DNA of 64,000 nucleotides, from NCBI GenBank assembly GCA_003225175.1, contig QIBA01000045.1, positions 16,170 through 80,169 on the forward strand, read 5' to 3'. How positions within the stretch are numbered: position 1 is the first letter of the stretch; the number at the start of each line of letters is the position of its first letter. The notes under the pieces were generated by a model. That model saw nothing but the letters and a program-made list of their open reading frames with translations. It made no database searches and was not told the DNA's origin. The DNA comes from Acidobacteriota bacterium. GTDB lineage: Bacteria > Acidobacteriota > Terriglobia > Terriglobales > Acidobacteriaceae. Both the position numbers and the translations under genes were made by a program. Shown piece after piece: positions 18,138 through 26,811 of this stretch.

Positions 18138-19181
18138 TCACATGGTGAGGACGACGCGGAATTGTGCGTTGCCGCTCAGCATGCGCGCGTACGCTTCGCC
18201 TGCTTGTTCGAGCGGATAGGTTTCGATCATCGGACGCACGCCGGTTAATGTCGCGAAGTTGAGCGTGTCCTCGGAATCGGTTGGTGTTCCTGAAGCCCAG
18301 CCCTGGATAGTACGAACTCCGCTGATGAGCTGTATCGGCGTAACTTCGATAGGATCTAACGTTGCGCCTACCACCATGAGCTTGCCGTTCGGCGCCAGAC
18401 CGTCGATCAACTCGGACATGGCCTTTGAGTTTGGCGCTGTCGCCAGAATTACCTGTGCGCCGCCAAGCTTCTGCAACTCCTGCGCTGCGTTGGTAGATTT
18501 GCTGTCGATGTACGAGCTGGCTCCCAGCTTCTTTGCTAGCGCACTATTTTCCGGACCGCGGCCGATGGCCACGACGTTGTAGCCAAACTTGTTCCCAAAT
18601 TGGATTCCGAGGTGGCCAAGTCCACCGATGCCTTGCACCGCAACCAGACTGCCTGGTAGGGCGCCGCTGTGCCGCAGCGCGTTGAATGTAGTAACTCCTG
18701 CACAAAGCAATGGAGCAGCTTCGACGTCGCTGAGACCGTCTGGTATCGCAGCCAGCGCCTCGACAGGAGCGATCATGTACTGCTGGTATCCCCCGTCGTA
18801 GCTGATGCCGGAAATTTTCAGGTTGCGGCAGTTGATGAAGTCGCCACGCCGGCATTGGAGACAAGTACCATCCTGTCCGCCAAACCAGCCAACGCCGACG
18901 CGTTGGCCTTTGTTCCAGCCGGTAACATCCTGCCCAACTTCGTCGATGACGCCGGCGACTTCGTGTCCGGGACTGCGCGGATACTGGATTCCAGGCCACA
19001 CGCCTTCTTTCGTCAGCAGGTCACTGTGACACACGCCACAGGCCTTCACCCTGATACGAACTTGACGTGCGCCGGGCGTAGGAACTTCGCGATCAACGAT
19101 CTCGAAATCAGCTCCGGGTCTGGAAATCTGTGCCAACCTCATTGGCGTTACTGCTGGTACCGCTACTCGCATTGTTGCCAT
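18138..19181 (-). CDS. Zinc-dependent alcohol dehydrogenase
   Basis: 347 residues from ATG 19181, preceded by a strong GGAGGAG. Medium-chain dehydrogenase/reductase: catalytic zinc site CGVCHSD and GHE, structural-zinc lobe, Rossmann NAD(P) site GIGGLGHLG, and C-terminal GWASGTPTDSEDTL. It should interconvert primary or aromatic alcohols and aldehydes in the cytoplasm. The structural-zinc lobe reads DGTCLQC...C: the first of the four usual cysteines is Asp, with the other three kept. Asp can still ligate zinc, so activity is expected. No neighbouring pathway gene indicates a substrate. Confidence 0.92.
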   Translation of the reverse strand: MATMRVAVPAVTPMRLAQISRPGADFEIVDREVPTPGARQVRIRVKACGVCHSDLLTKEGVWPGIQYPRSPGHEVAGVIDEVGQDVTGWNKGQRVGVGWFGGQDGTCLQCRRGDFINCRNLKISGISYDGGYQQYMIAPVEALAAIPDGLSDVEAAPLLCAGVTTFNALRHSGALPGSLVAVQGIGGLGHLGIQFGNKFGYNVVAIGRGPENSALAKKLGASSYIDSKSTNAAQELQKLGGAQVILATAPNSKAMSELIDGLAPNGKLMVVGATLDPIEVTPIQLISGVRTIQGWASGTPTDSEDTLNFATLTGVRPMIETYPLEQAGEAYARMLSGNAQFRVVLTM

Positions 19182-19451
19182 AACTCCTCCTGTGGATTCT
19201 GGTGGATTACATTTCTGGAGAAAAAACGTTGGTTGTGCGCGACCGGCCAAGTCGGTCGTAAGTGAGGAATCAAAGTAAAGATGCGGAGGACCTAATATCG
19301 ATTCGAAATTGTATTCTTGAACTCGCGGCGCGAGTGTCACAGACTGGGTAATGGCGCAGCACGGCAGGCGCAGCCGTACCCGCAAACGTCAATCCCCTAA
19401 CATAGCTTTTAAATGTACTGTCAGGACCGCAGTCTTCACTGGCATGCGGTC

Positions 19452-21062
19452 TCACGGCAGCGCGCGATAATGAGCCCAATCGAAATCGATCGCTCCGTCC
19501 TTATCTGAGTTGAGTTTACTCTGTGCCCCCTGATGTATGGACGTCGCCTTGTAGGCAAACAGTGCTGGGCGAGAGCCTTTCCAAAAAGAGAATGTGATCG
19601 ATATGTCGTTACCGAGTTGATGGAACGACCTACCGTCGTCCAGGCTATAACTATAGATCGCACGGTCCCCATCGATATTGATGCGTACTTGAACGGTGTT
19701 GACCTTGAGCTCCGGTCCGTCACTGACGTCATTCGCGGTGAAGAGCTGTAATTTGCGTTTTCCTGCCTCTTGTACAACCTGCAGGCCGTTCGGATTTTTC
19801 TGGAGCATAGCCACTCCGGCGCGAACACCGATTTGCATGTGAGATACATCCATGCGAACCGTGAATTCGAGCGATTCGCTCTGCATCTGCTGGGTAAGCG
19901 TGTTCCGCGCGCGCAGAAAGCCGCTCGCAGCTCCGGGCACAAGCCGTAGAAAGCCATGCCGCTGGCTGAGGCTCCAGCGGGCATCGTCCGGGTTGTGATT
20001 CCATTCCCATTGTGGGCCGAGAGTCGGAGCGTCGAACTCGTCGGATGTTTGCGGCTGCATTGCGCGGCCTTTCGCGTCGGCCTCAACCGGCAATTGCGGG
20101 TACTCGGCAATCGGTTCACCAACGCTGCCGCCCGGAACGACCTCGCCCATCAGCGGCCAGCCATCCTGCCACTTCACAGGCTGCAGATGCACGATGCGGC
20201 CGTGCGCTCCACGAGACTGAAAATGAACGAACCATCCCCTTCCATCGGGCGTCTCGACGTAGGCTCCTTGATGCGGCCCATTGATCTTGGTCGAACCTTG
20301 CGCGAGCACTGTTCTGTACTCATACGGCCCCCAAATCGACTTGGATCGCAACACCGCCTGCGATCCTCTCTCGACGCCACCGAACGGCGCAAAGATGTAG
20401 TAATAGCCCTCGCGCTTGTAGATCTTCGGACCTTCGAGCGTAGGCAAGTGTTCTGGATCACGAACAATCTCCTTCCCATCGTCAAGGACTGACAGGCCAT
20501 CCGCCGCCATGCGGCGCAGAATCAGCGGACCAGCACCTTTCTTTGAGTGCACGAGGTATGCGGAGGCATCTTCGTCCCAGAATGGGCAAGGATCTTCAAG
20601 GCCGGGTTGCCGAATCAGAGGCAGCGGTTTCGACCAGGGACCATTGATCGTCTTCGCGGTCACGACAAAAATACCTTCGGTTGGAGTAGGGAAGTAGATG
20701 TAGAACAGCCCATTGTGCTTGCGAATGGCTGGAGCCCACACGCCCATACCATAACCATTGCTCCCGATAAGGTCATAACGAGCATCGATATCAAGCCGCG
20801 GCAATGCATGGCCAAGAATCTTCCAATGCACAAGGTCGAGCGATTCCAGAATAGGAATGCCGGGAACAAAATGAAAGCTCGAGGCAACCATGTAGAAATG
20901 ATCACCATTACGAATGACGTCAGGATCGGAGTAGTCCGAGAATAGAATTGGATTGCGATAGCCCCTGTTTTCCGAGGATTCTGGCGCACTCTGAGCACTT
21001 GCGCAGATCAGACAGACCGAAATGAGAATTGGAAGCGCAAAGCCACTAAACCTGTTCAGCAT
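19452..21062 (-). CDS. Secreted glycoside hydrolase family 43 (beta-xylosidase/arabinofuranosidase type)
   Basis: 536 residues with signal peptide (ending CASAQS, about 25). The five-bladed GH43 propeller covers about 33-310: the base Asp in YSDPDVIRNGDHFYM, the pKa-modulating Asp around EDPCPFWDEDASAY, and the acid Glu in TLEGPKIYKREGYYY are all present. The C-terminal 190 residues (from DEFDAPTLGPQWEWNHNP) form a concanavalin-like sandwich found in many GH43 xylosidases. It should release xylose or arabinose from hemicellulose outside the cytoplasm. It stands alone, not in a sugar-use locus, but it fits the Oar-type receptors that import plant-derived material. Confidence 0.92.
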   Translation of the reverse strand: MLNRFSGFALPILISVCLICASAQSAPESSENRGYRNPILFSDYSDPDVIRNGDHFYMVASSFHFVPGIPILESLDLVHWKILGHALPRLDIDARYDLIGSNGYGMGVWAPAIRKHNGLFYIYFPTPTEGIFVVTAKTINGPWSKPLPLIRQPGLEDPCPFWDEDASAYLVHSKKGAGPLILRRMAADGLSVLDDGKEIVRDPEHLPTLEGPKIYKREGYYYIFAPFGGVERGSQAVLRSKSIWGPYEYRTVLAQGSTKINGPHQGAYVETPDGRGWFVHFQSRGAHGRIVHLQPVKWQDGWPLMGEVVPGGSVGEPIAEYPQLPVEADAKGRAMQPQTSDEFDAPTLGPQWEWNHNPDDARWSLSQRHGFLRLVPGAASGFLRARNTLTQQMQSESLEFTVRMDVSHMQIGVRAGVAMLQKNPNGLQVVQEAGKRKLQLFTANDVSDGPELKVNTVQVRINIDGDRAIYSYSLDDGRSFHQLGNDISITFSFWKGSRPALFAYKATSIHQGAQSKLNSDKDGAIDFDWAHYRALP

Positions 21063-21104
21063 CCGGAAAGGATATACGAGCGAAAACCTAGGGGGATATT
21101 GAAG

Positions 21105-21120
21105 CCGAGCGCTCGCTCGG
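21105..21120 (-). terminator. Perfect short hairpin downstream of the glycine-zipper gene
   Basis: CCGAGCG pairs with CGCTCGG around two bases, 62 bases past the stop of the minus-strand gene at 21183. There is no real T-run, so termination is only possible, not shown. Confidence 0.3.
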
Positions 21121-21182
21121 TCAGTCTAAGAGTGAAACGCAATGCACCCTGACACGAGCACGTGAATACGAATGTTCTCGAG

Positions 21183-21992
21183 CTAGATTCCTGCCTCGGG
21201 AATTGAAAGATCCTGCTGCAAGGTGAAGTCGAGGAGTGTCTCACTCGGGATCTTCACCTGGTCTCCCTTGGTAATGATTTCTGACCCTGCGCCGGCAGCG
21301 CCTCCGACGCCCGCGCCGATCGCGGCGCCTCTGCCTCCGCCCGCAATCGCGCCGATAATCGACCCGACTGCGGCTCCTCCCACTGTCCTTTTGGCAGTGC
21401 TGGCCCCGCGAGACTTTCCGGTAAGTTCATACTCGCCAGTCACGATGGAAATAGTTTGACCTTTGACGGAAATGCCGGTCAGCTCAAGTTGCAGTTGCGA
21501 TTTGCCGCTGAACTTTCCCGATTCTTTCGATTCAGCTAGCCGTCCATAAACGTCGCTCCCTTTTGGGACCACGATATTTCCATCAGCCGTGAGTGGCTCC
21601 TGTAGCGAGGCCTGAAAGCGATCCCCGGCATGATTCTGAGTGGAATCAATGCCATCAATCATCCGCACAGAAATACGCGTCCCTGCTGGGATCGTGACGT
21701 ATGCCGGTGGCGGGGAGCTGACAAGACCTGTAATCTCTCCTTCGCGGGAGAGCGAACTGCGCCGCTTCAAGCTGTCGTTTGCTTCGGGGGTCGAATCGAA
21801 CTTGATCGAAAGGATATCGGCAACTTCGTACTTCTGTATCGACGAGCCGACCTGGAAGCTGACGTAAGAATCGGTACCACCCACGAACTTGCCCTTGATA
21901 AGGCTGCCATTCTTCAACTCCAACGAATCAGCCCACGCAACCGACGCGATGCACAGTACGAACGCTAAAGCAAAAATCAGCTTGGATCTCAT
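21183..21992 (-). CDS. Secreted protein with OB-like domain and glycine-zipper segment
   Basis: 269 residues: signal peptide (ending SVAWA), a small N-terminal beta-domain (LELKNGSLIKGKFVGGTDSY, like the short domain seen before secreted acidobacterial repeats), then from about residue 90 a domain YVTIPAGTRISVRMIDGIDS ... GDRFQASLQEPL ... VVPKGSDVYGRLAESKESG. At about 205-245 lies a glycine-zipper stretch (AAVGSIIGAIAGGGRGAAIG) able to insert in or associate with a membrane. The central domain is shared with the protein encoded at 25925-26686. Probably an envelope protein; exact role unknown. Confidence 0.75.
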   Translation of the reverse strand: MRSKLIFALAFVLCIASVAWADSLELKNGSLIKGKFVGGTDSYVSFQVGSSIQKYEVADILSIKFDSTPEANDSLKRRSSLSREGEITGLVSSPPPAYVTIPAGTRISVRMIDGIDSTQNHAGDRFQASLQEPLTADGNIVVPKGSDVYGRLAESKESGKFSGKSQLQLELTGISVKGQTISIVTGEYELTGKSRGASTAKRTVGGAAVGSIIGAIAGGGRGAAIGAGVGGAAGAGSEIITKGDQVKIPSETLLDFTLQQDLSIPEAGI

Positions 21993-22205
21993 TCTTTGCC
22001 TCTCCTCAGCTCCCGCTTAGCTCATCTGTTTTGCGCAGCTGTTCCTGAATTGTAAGTGTACAGATGATCGGCCCGAAGAACTGCTGCAACGATGAGCATT
22101 CAAAAGATCAACAGGTTTGTAGCAGCAAAGCACAGGCAAAAACGGGATATTCTCCCGATTATCAGCATTCGAACGCGCACATCTTACATCGCTGAAACAG
22201 TCCCG

Positions 22206-22964
22206 TCAGATACCGGCGTACCAGGCGTAGCCTCCTTCAGGAGAGGCCGAGCCCAGGCCCTTGCCGAAACGCTTCATACTGTCGGTGACCGTCAGGTGCG
22301 TGATGTATTTCACGCTCTTGTAGCCGAGTTGGCGGGGAAGCCGCATGCGCAGTGGGCCGCCGTTGCCTATGGGAAGGTCACTGCCGTTCATTCCATATGT
22401 GAGAAAGGTCTGCGGATGCATGGCATCGGCTATGTCGATGCTCTCCCACCATTCCGGATCGATAGAGAAATAGACAACGTATCTGGCTTCTGGGTGGGTG
22501 CCGACCAGATTGAGCACATGCGACAGTGGCGCACCGATCCATTCAGCTATGTATGACCAACCCTCTTCGCATGCCAGTTCGGTGATCTGGCTGCGCAAGG
22601 GATAACTCTTCAGGTCGTCAATGGAAAATGATGTGGGCCGATCGACTAATCCGTCTACCGAGAGCCGCCAGTGAGAGAATCCACCAGCCTGAAGGCGCTT
22701 GAATGCCTCGTTCGGTGCAGCGACTTCATTCGCGAGTGGACGCTCTGAGATTTGGCTCCGCGAGAACTCACGCGCCAGCGAATGTCTGGTCAGCAGGCGT
22801 TGAGAAGCATACGTCAGCGTCTCGCCGAGACCATAGGGTCCACCGTGATCAGGGGGAACGAGTCCGTACTCTTGCGCAAGGCGTGCAGCAACACCCAACC
22901 CAGATATGCCGGCGGCGGCTGCGAGTCCGGTTTTGATCAATTTGCGGCGTGAGAGGTCGGTCAT
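22206..22964 (-). CDS. Tat-exported molybdopterin-dependent oxidoreductase (MsrP/sulfite oxidase family)
   Basis: 252 residues with a twin-arginine signal (SRRKLIKTGLAAAAG). The family core follows: WRLSVDGLVDRPTSFSIDDL, the cysteine segment ELACEEGWSYIAEW that should supply the molybdenum thiolate ligand, GAPLSHVLNL, and the PLRMRLPRQLGYKSVKYI segment that binds the cofactor. The protein is shorter than E. coli MsrP (about 330 residues). It lies nine bases downstream of a cytochrome b gene, so electrons probably pass from the membrane quinol pool via that cytochrome to the periplasmic enzyme. Substrate (methionine sulfoxide, sulfite or another oxo compound) is not decided by the sequence. 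Confidence 0.88.
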   Translation of the reverse strand: MTDLSRRKLIKTGLAAAAGISGLGVAARLAQEYGLVPPDHGGPYGLGETLTYASQRLLTRHSLAREFSRSQISERPLANEVAAPNEAFKRLQAGGFSHWRLSVDGLVDRPTSFSIDDLKSYPLRSQITELACEEGWSYIAEWIGAPLSHVLNLVGTHPEARYVVYFSIDPEWWESIDIADAMHPQTFLTYGMNGSDLPIGNGGPLRMRLPRQLGYKSVKYITHLTVTDSMKRFGKGLGSASPEGGYAWYAGI

Positions 22965-22973
22965 GCGCGCTCC

Positions 22974-23744
22974 TCAGGGTGTGTGAATGTGACCAGTGAT
23001 CATCGCTTGCGTTCTGCGCCTGAATCCGGCGCGACATACCATGACGAGATGAACAATAAGAAAAAGCAGGAGAGCCAGAGACACCAACAAGTGAATGGTG
23101 CGCGCGGACTGACGGCCGCCCAACAGCGTGACCGTTGCCGGAAAGGCGGAAACGAAGGCGGGGGACATGGCCAATCCCGTCCAGATCACCAATGGGAAGA
23201 AAAAGAAGATCACAGATAAATAGGTGAGCCGCTGGAGCACGTTGTACGACCAAGCTTCTTCCGCACTCGGCCGCTGGAAGCGCAAATTCTTCGCGAGCGC
23301 GCTCGAAAGCGTCCGCCAGGAAAGATCGGCCTTGCCTGGAAGCAGGTGTTTCCGGAAATGCCCTGTGAACAAGCTGGAGATTAGATAAACGAAGCCGGTC
23401 AGTACTGCGATCCACGCAGACTGAAAATGAAGAGCCCTGCTCCAGCCATTCTGATCGGGCAGCACGTATCTGTAGCCGGTCGGAACGAGCGCCCTCGAGG
23501 AAGGAATCGGCAGCTTGAACAAGGGTGAGGTCAACACATTGCCGGTCTCGCCCCAATAGAAACGAGGGTGGGAGATTAAAATTTCAATTCCAGTAACGAG
23601 CAGGGCAAAAAAGCACAGAGTGATAATCCAATGAGTAACGCGGACGAGGACAGAGTGCCGCGCCAACATTGTGGGTGAGAGCCGCGAGGCGAAACTTGGG
23701 AGGCAAGCTCCCGCCGATACCTGCACGGACCCAGATGCGGCCAT
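22974..23744 (-). CDS. Cytochrome b/b561-type membrane subunit
   Basis: 256 residues, start ATG 23744 with GAGGAGT upstream. Four main hydrophobic helices: LVRVTHWIITLCFFALLVTG, ALHFQSAWIAVLTGFVYLI, a helix with LSVIFFFFPLVIWTGLAM, and TIHLLVSLALLLFLIVHLVM. Histidines at HW, HF, IHL and VHL are placed as haem ligands of di-haem b cytochromes of hydrogenase/formate dehydrogenase gamma type. The partner is the molybdopterin enzyme encoded directly downstream, as in MsrPQ-like pairs, although this subunit is not the MsrQ/YedZ type. Role: electron transfer between quinol and the periplasmic enzyme (inferred). Confidence 0.82.
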   Translation of the reverse strand: MAASGSVQVSAGACLPSFASRLSPTMLARHSVLVRVTHWIITLCFFALLVTGIEILISHPRFYWGETGNVLTSPLFKLPIPSSRALVPTGYRYVLPDQNGWSRALHFQSAWIAVLTGFVYLISSLFTGHFRKHLLPGKADLSWRTLSSALAKNLRFQRPSAEEAWSYNVLQRLTYLSVIFFFFPLVIWTGLAMSPAFVSAFPATVTLLGGRQSARTIHLLVSLALLLFLIVHLVMVCRAGFRRRTQAMITGHIHTP

Positions 23745-23873
23745 TGGGACTCCTCGTCAGTTTTGCTTGTGATCCAGGATTGGCTGTTCATGCTATCACG
23801 CTTCGGTCTGGGTGATGGCATCTCCCGCGGAAGGCCCTGTAATGGCTCTTATTTTTCGCGAAAGCAGTTCGGG

Positions 23874-24989
23874 CTACTCAAATCTAAGCATAACAATCTC
23901 AGGATTCGAGCCCAGGCGCAGCGGCGGTCCCCACGTGCCTGCACCGCTCGAGGTGAAGACCTGCATTTTCCCGAATCGGGTCAAGCCATAGACGAATTCC
24001 CGGTAGACGCGTCGCGCTATCCAGCTCCAGGGTATAAATTGACCGAGGTGAGTATGTCCGGAGAGCTGCAAAGAAACGCCGGCGGCCTCGGCAATCTGCG
24101 GGTGATCAGGCGCATGAGTCAACAAAATGCTTGCCCGATCACGATCCAGGCCGATAGCGTGAAGCACCGAGGCAAATCGGTTGCGATGGGCTGCGTTCCG
24201 ATATGGGACGCCGACGATTTGCAGGCCATCCACTTCCACCTTCTCATTGCTGAGGACGCGAATACCGGCAGCCGCAACGGCATCCAGATACTTTCTGTCG
24301 TCCCCGAATTGCTCGTGGTTTCCTGCCACAAAATACACTCCCTGTGGCGCCGCAAGTTTTTTCAATGGCTGTGCCGCCTGATGGGCATCGATGGCTGTGC
24401 CATCGTATAAGTCACCAGCGATAAAAATCGCGTCCGGCTCTTCCTTCAGAATCTTCGTGACCATACGACGCAGAAAGCTGCCGTTGCGAACGTGCCCCAG
24501 ATGCACGTCGCTGATCAGCGCCGCCTTTCTTCCACGCCAAGTCTCCGGCAAGTTCGCTATTCGAACGCTTGCTCGCGTGATCCGGGTGCAACTGGCATTG
24601 AGCACGCCATAAATTCCGACCGCAACAGCAATACTGAATAGAACTTGCACGATGCGATGGAAGTTGATATCCAGTCCTGCCAGCCGCATCGTACCGAAGG
24701 TAATCCAGGATGCAGCCGCCCCGAGAAAGAGGAAGCTCAGTAGTCCGAGCCATATCGCAGAAGTCTTGTAAGCCGCGCGCACGATGCCGTTCTTGTATCG
24801 AAAGGCAAGCAGGGAACTGGCAATGAAACTAACGGACAAAATGCCAAGCACAACCTTGATGCCCGAAGCTACGGGGATACCGCGGCCTTGCGAAGAAAAT
24901 ATCCAAGTCTCATAGAGCACGAGGTGCCCCAGGAAGAGAATGGACTGGATGACGGTGATGAAGATAATGAGCTGCTTCCGTGATGGCAT
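23874..24989 (-). CDS. Membrane metallophosphoesterase (YkuE/YaeI-like)
   Basis: 371 residues. Four hydrophobic helices fill about 1-130, followed by a calcineurin-like phosphoesterase domain with all metal motifs in order: ALISDVHLGH (D and H, about 160), FIAGDLYDG (D, about 195), VAGNHEQFG (NHE, about 225), ILLTHAPDH, and LSGHTHLGQF (GHTH, about 315). Such proteins act as dinuclear metal phosphoesterases; YaeI/LpxG-type relatives cleave pyrophosphate in lipid A precursors, but the substrate here is open. A wholly membrane-anchored form suggests a lipid substrate. Not clearly in an operon. Confidence 0.87.
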   Translation of the reverse strand: MPSRKQLIIFITVIQSILFLGHLVLYETWIFSSQGRGIPVASGIKVVLGILSVSFIASSLLAFRYKNGIVRAAYKTSAIWLGLLSFLFLGAAASWITFGTMRLAGLDINFHRIVQVLFSIAVAVGIYGVLNASCTRITRASVRIANLPETWRGRKAALISDVHLGHVRNGSFLRRMVTKILKEEPDAIFIAGDLYDGTAIDAHQAAQPLKKLAAPQGVYFVAGNHEQFGDDRKYLDAVAAAGIRVLSNEKVEVDGLQIVGVPYRNAAHRNRFASVLHAIGLDRDRASILLTHAPDHPQIAEAAGVSLQLSGHTHLGQFIPWSWIARRVYREFVYGLTRFGKMQVFTSSGAGTWGPPLRLGSNPEIVMLRFE

Positions 24990-25088
24990 GTGTCGTTAGG
25001 CTGCTCTGATGTTTAAAGACAAGATGAATTCGAAGTAGATGGCGATTCGGAAAGAAGCTGTTAAGCCTCTTATCACTCGAGGAGAGTA

Positions 25089-25165
25089 TGGCGGGGACGA
25101 CGGGACTCGAACCCGCGGCCTCTGCCGTGACAGGGCAGCGTTCTAACCAACTGAACTACGTCCCC
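25089..25165 (-). tRNA. tRNA-Asp (anticodon GTC), CCA encoded
   Basis: The minus strand folds into a complete cloverleaf: acceptor GGGGACG with CGTCCCC, D-arm GTTCAGTTGGTTAGAAC, anticodon stem CTGCC/GGCAG around CTGTCAC, five-base variable loop, T-arm with TTCGAGT, discriminator G and encoded CCA. Discriminator G73 and anticodon GTC are the identity elements of tRNA-Asp. Confidence 0.96.
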
Positions 25166-25387
25166 GCTTCTTGACGCCCGCCGTGGCGGAAACTCGTTGG
25201 AAGGTGAGCGGAACCTTGTGCCGAAACCTGGCGGCTCCGACTGATTTAATTGTAACAGAAAGAATCGGTCCTGCTCGACGCTATGTCTCTCATCGCCGTT
25301 GGCAGTTTCTTCTCTCATCCCAAATTGCGTACGGATTACTCGCGCATCTCATATGTCTGAACAGGTGTGGGGTGTAATCTCGAATTG

Positions 25388-25921
25388 ATGACTGTGGCGC
25401 AATCATTGCCTCCCCGAACCACTGACAACCTTGCGCTCAGTGCGCATCGAGAGCACCTTGCCGGCTTGCGCGCGGTTGCCCTGCTCGAGATTTTTAAGGG
25501 CGTCCTTGCGATGCTGGCGAGCTTTGCGCTCTTCACGCTATTGCACAAGGATATCGGTGACGTTGCGGAAAATATTATCGAGTTCCTTCATCTGAATCCC
25601 GCACACCGGTTTGTTCAGGCGTTCCTCACGGCCGCTGACCGTTTCAGCGGCAGGAAAATCGTGGCAGTCGCGTGCGTGGGAATCGCTTATGCGCTGATTC
25701 GGTTTGTGGAAGCTTACGGGCTTTGGAATGCCCGAGCGTGGGCCGAATGGTTCGCCATTATTTCCGGATCGGCTTATCTGCCGCTGGAGATCATTGGGCT
25801 AATAAGGCATCCGAATGCGCTGCACTGGACGGTCCTGATCGTAAACATCCTTGTCGTACTCTACATGATTTATGTGCGGTGGGATGTGCTGCGACAACGC
25901 CGCGTCGTCGAAAAGCATTAG
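25388..25921 (+). CDS. DUF2127 family membrane protein
   Basis: About 177 residues with four hydrophobic helices. Family features are LRAVALLEIFKGVLAML, the RKIVAVACVGIAYALIRFVE helix, GLWNARAWAEWFAIISGSAY and a final VLIVNILVVLYMIYVRW helix. ATG 25388 is used; an in-frame GTG at 25367 would add seven residues and neither has a clear ribosome site. Function of DUF2127 is unknown. It converges with the minus-strand gene at 25925, only three bases away, with no hairpin between. Confidence 0.85.
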   Translation: MTVAQSLPPRTTDNLALSAHREHLAGLRAVALLEIFKGVLAMLASFALFTLLHKDIGDVAENIIEFLHLNPAHRFVQAFLTAADRFSGRKIVAVACVGIAYALIRFVEAYGLWNARAWAEWFAIISGSAYLPLEIIGLIRHPNALHWTVLIVNILVVLYMIYVRWDVLRQRRVVEKH

Positions 25922-25924
25922 CTT

Positions 25925-26686
25925 TTAGGGTAACGGCGTGTCCCGATCGACACGCAGACGCAGGCCGCAGTCTGCAGGAAGATCCACCTGCTTTCCGCTG
26001 GTTGAAAGCACGTAACCACCGCCAGAGAGATTCCCGACCGCCACTCCCTTCATCGGCGGACCGAAGGCACGGGACAGCGCCGTATTCGCTGCGGTATTCG
26101 CTCCGATTGAAGTGCTCCCTGGTTGCGAGCCGCCGTCGGCAGAGGGCCGCATCAGTTGCGGCTTATGTACAGAAAGTAGAGTTGCGTTGATCGGAATGTC
26201 CGCTCCACTTGCAAGCTGTATGTTAGTAAACCGCAGGTTGAGGTGCCCCATGCCTTTTATAGCGCTGGCAAGCTTTTCGTCGGGGGGCTCAGTGATCTGA
26301 CCATTCAGTTTGGCTCCGACGGGAATGATGATATTGCCCCCGGAATCCTGCACAGGGGCAGTGATAGTTGCGGTGAACCGGTCTCCAACCTGCGAAGTTC
26401 TGGTCGATAGCGGAGTGTCCAGATTTGCGCGAATAGTAGTCCCTGGAGAAATGTAGTGCGCTGCAGCAGGATTGCTCGGGAATTGTCCAGGCGACGTGCT
26501 GGGTGTCGATGTCGGCGGAGGAGCCTTCGTGTCGGGCGGCATCTGGTTCTGAGGCTGCGCTGGATCATGTGCAGCCGGAGCTGTCCCGGGTGTAGGAGCT
26601 GTTCCTTGCTGGCCGGCATTGGCCTGCGGGAGAGCAAAGCACGAAATTGTAAGCAGTAACGCGAGTAATAGGAATGCATTCCGCAT
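25925..26686 (-). CDS. Secreted Pro-rich protein with domain shared with the 21183 protein
   Basis: 253 residues: signal peptide (ending PQANA), a Pro/Ala/Gln-rich linker (about 25-75), then the domain ISPGTTIRANLDTPLSTRTS, VGDRFTATITAPVQ, IIIPVGAKLNGQITEPPDEK and INATLLSVHKP, the same order of motifs as in the protein at 21183-21992 (IPAGTRISVRM, AGDRFQASLQEP, VVPKGSDVYGRL). The resemblance to TrbI/VirB10-type domains is weak. A C-terminal segment has GVAVGNLSGGGYVLSTSGKQ. Presumably envelope-located, role unknown. Confidence 0.72.
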   Translation of the reverse strand: MRNAFLLLALLLTISCFALPQANAGQQGTAPTPGTAPAAHDPAQPQNQMPPDTKAPPPTSTPSTSPGQFPSNPAAAHYISPGTTIRANLDTPLSTRTSQVGDRFTATITAPVQDSGGNIIIPVGAKLNGQITEPPDEKLASAIKGMGHLNLRFTNIQLASGADIPINATLLSVHKPQLMRPSADGGSQPGSTSIGANTAANTALSRAFGPPMKGVAVGNLSGGGYVLSTSGKQVDLPADCGLRLRVDRDTPLP

Positions 26687-26811
26687 CGACAGCCTCTCTT
26701 CAGCAGCTTAGAACCAATGTGGTGTTATGTAGGTTGGCTTTAGTGCGGAACAGCTTGAATGAGGATTGCACGCGAAAATGCGTTCGTTTTTCAGGCGAAT
26801 CTGGAAGAAAG

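Noticed and set aside
25073..25318. 81-codon minus frame across the tRNA region
   Set aside because: It reads straight through the tRNA-Asp gene, which is firmly identified.
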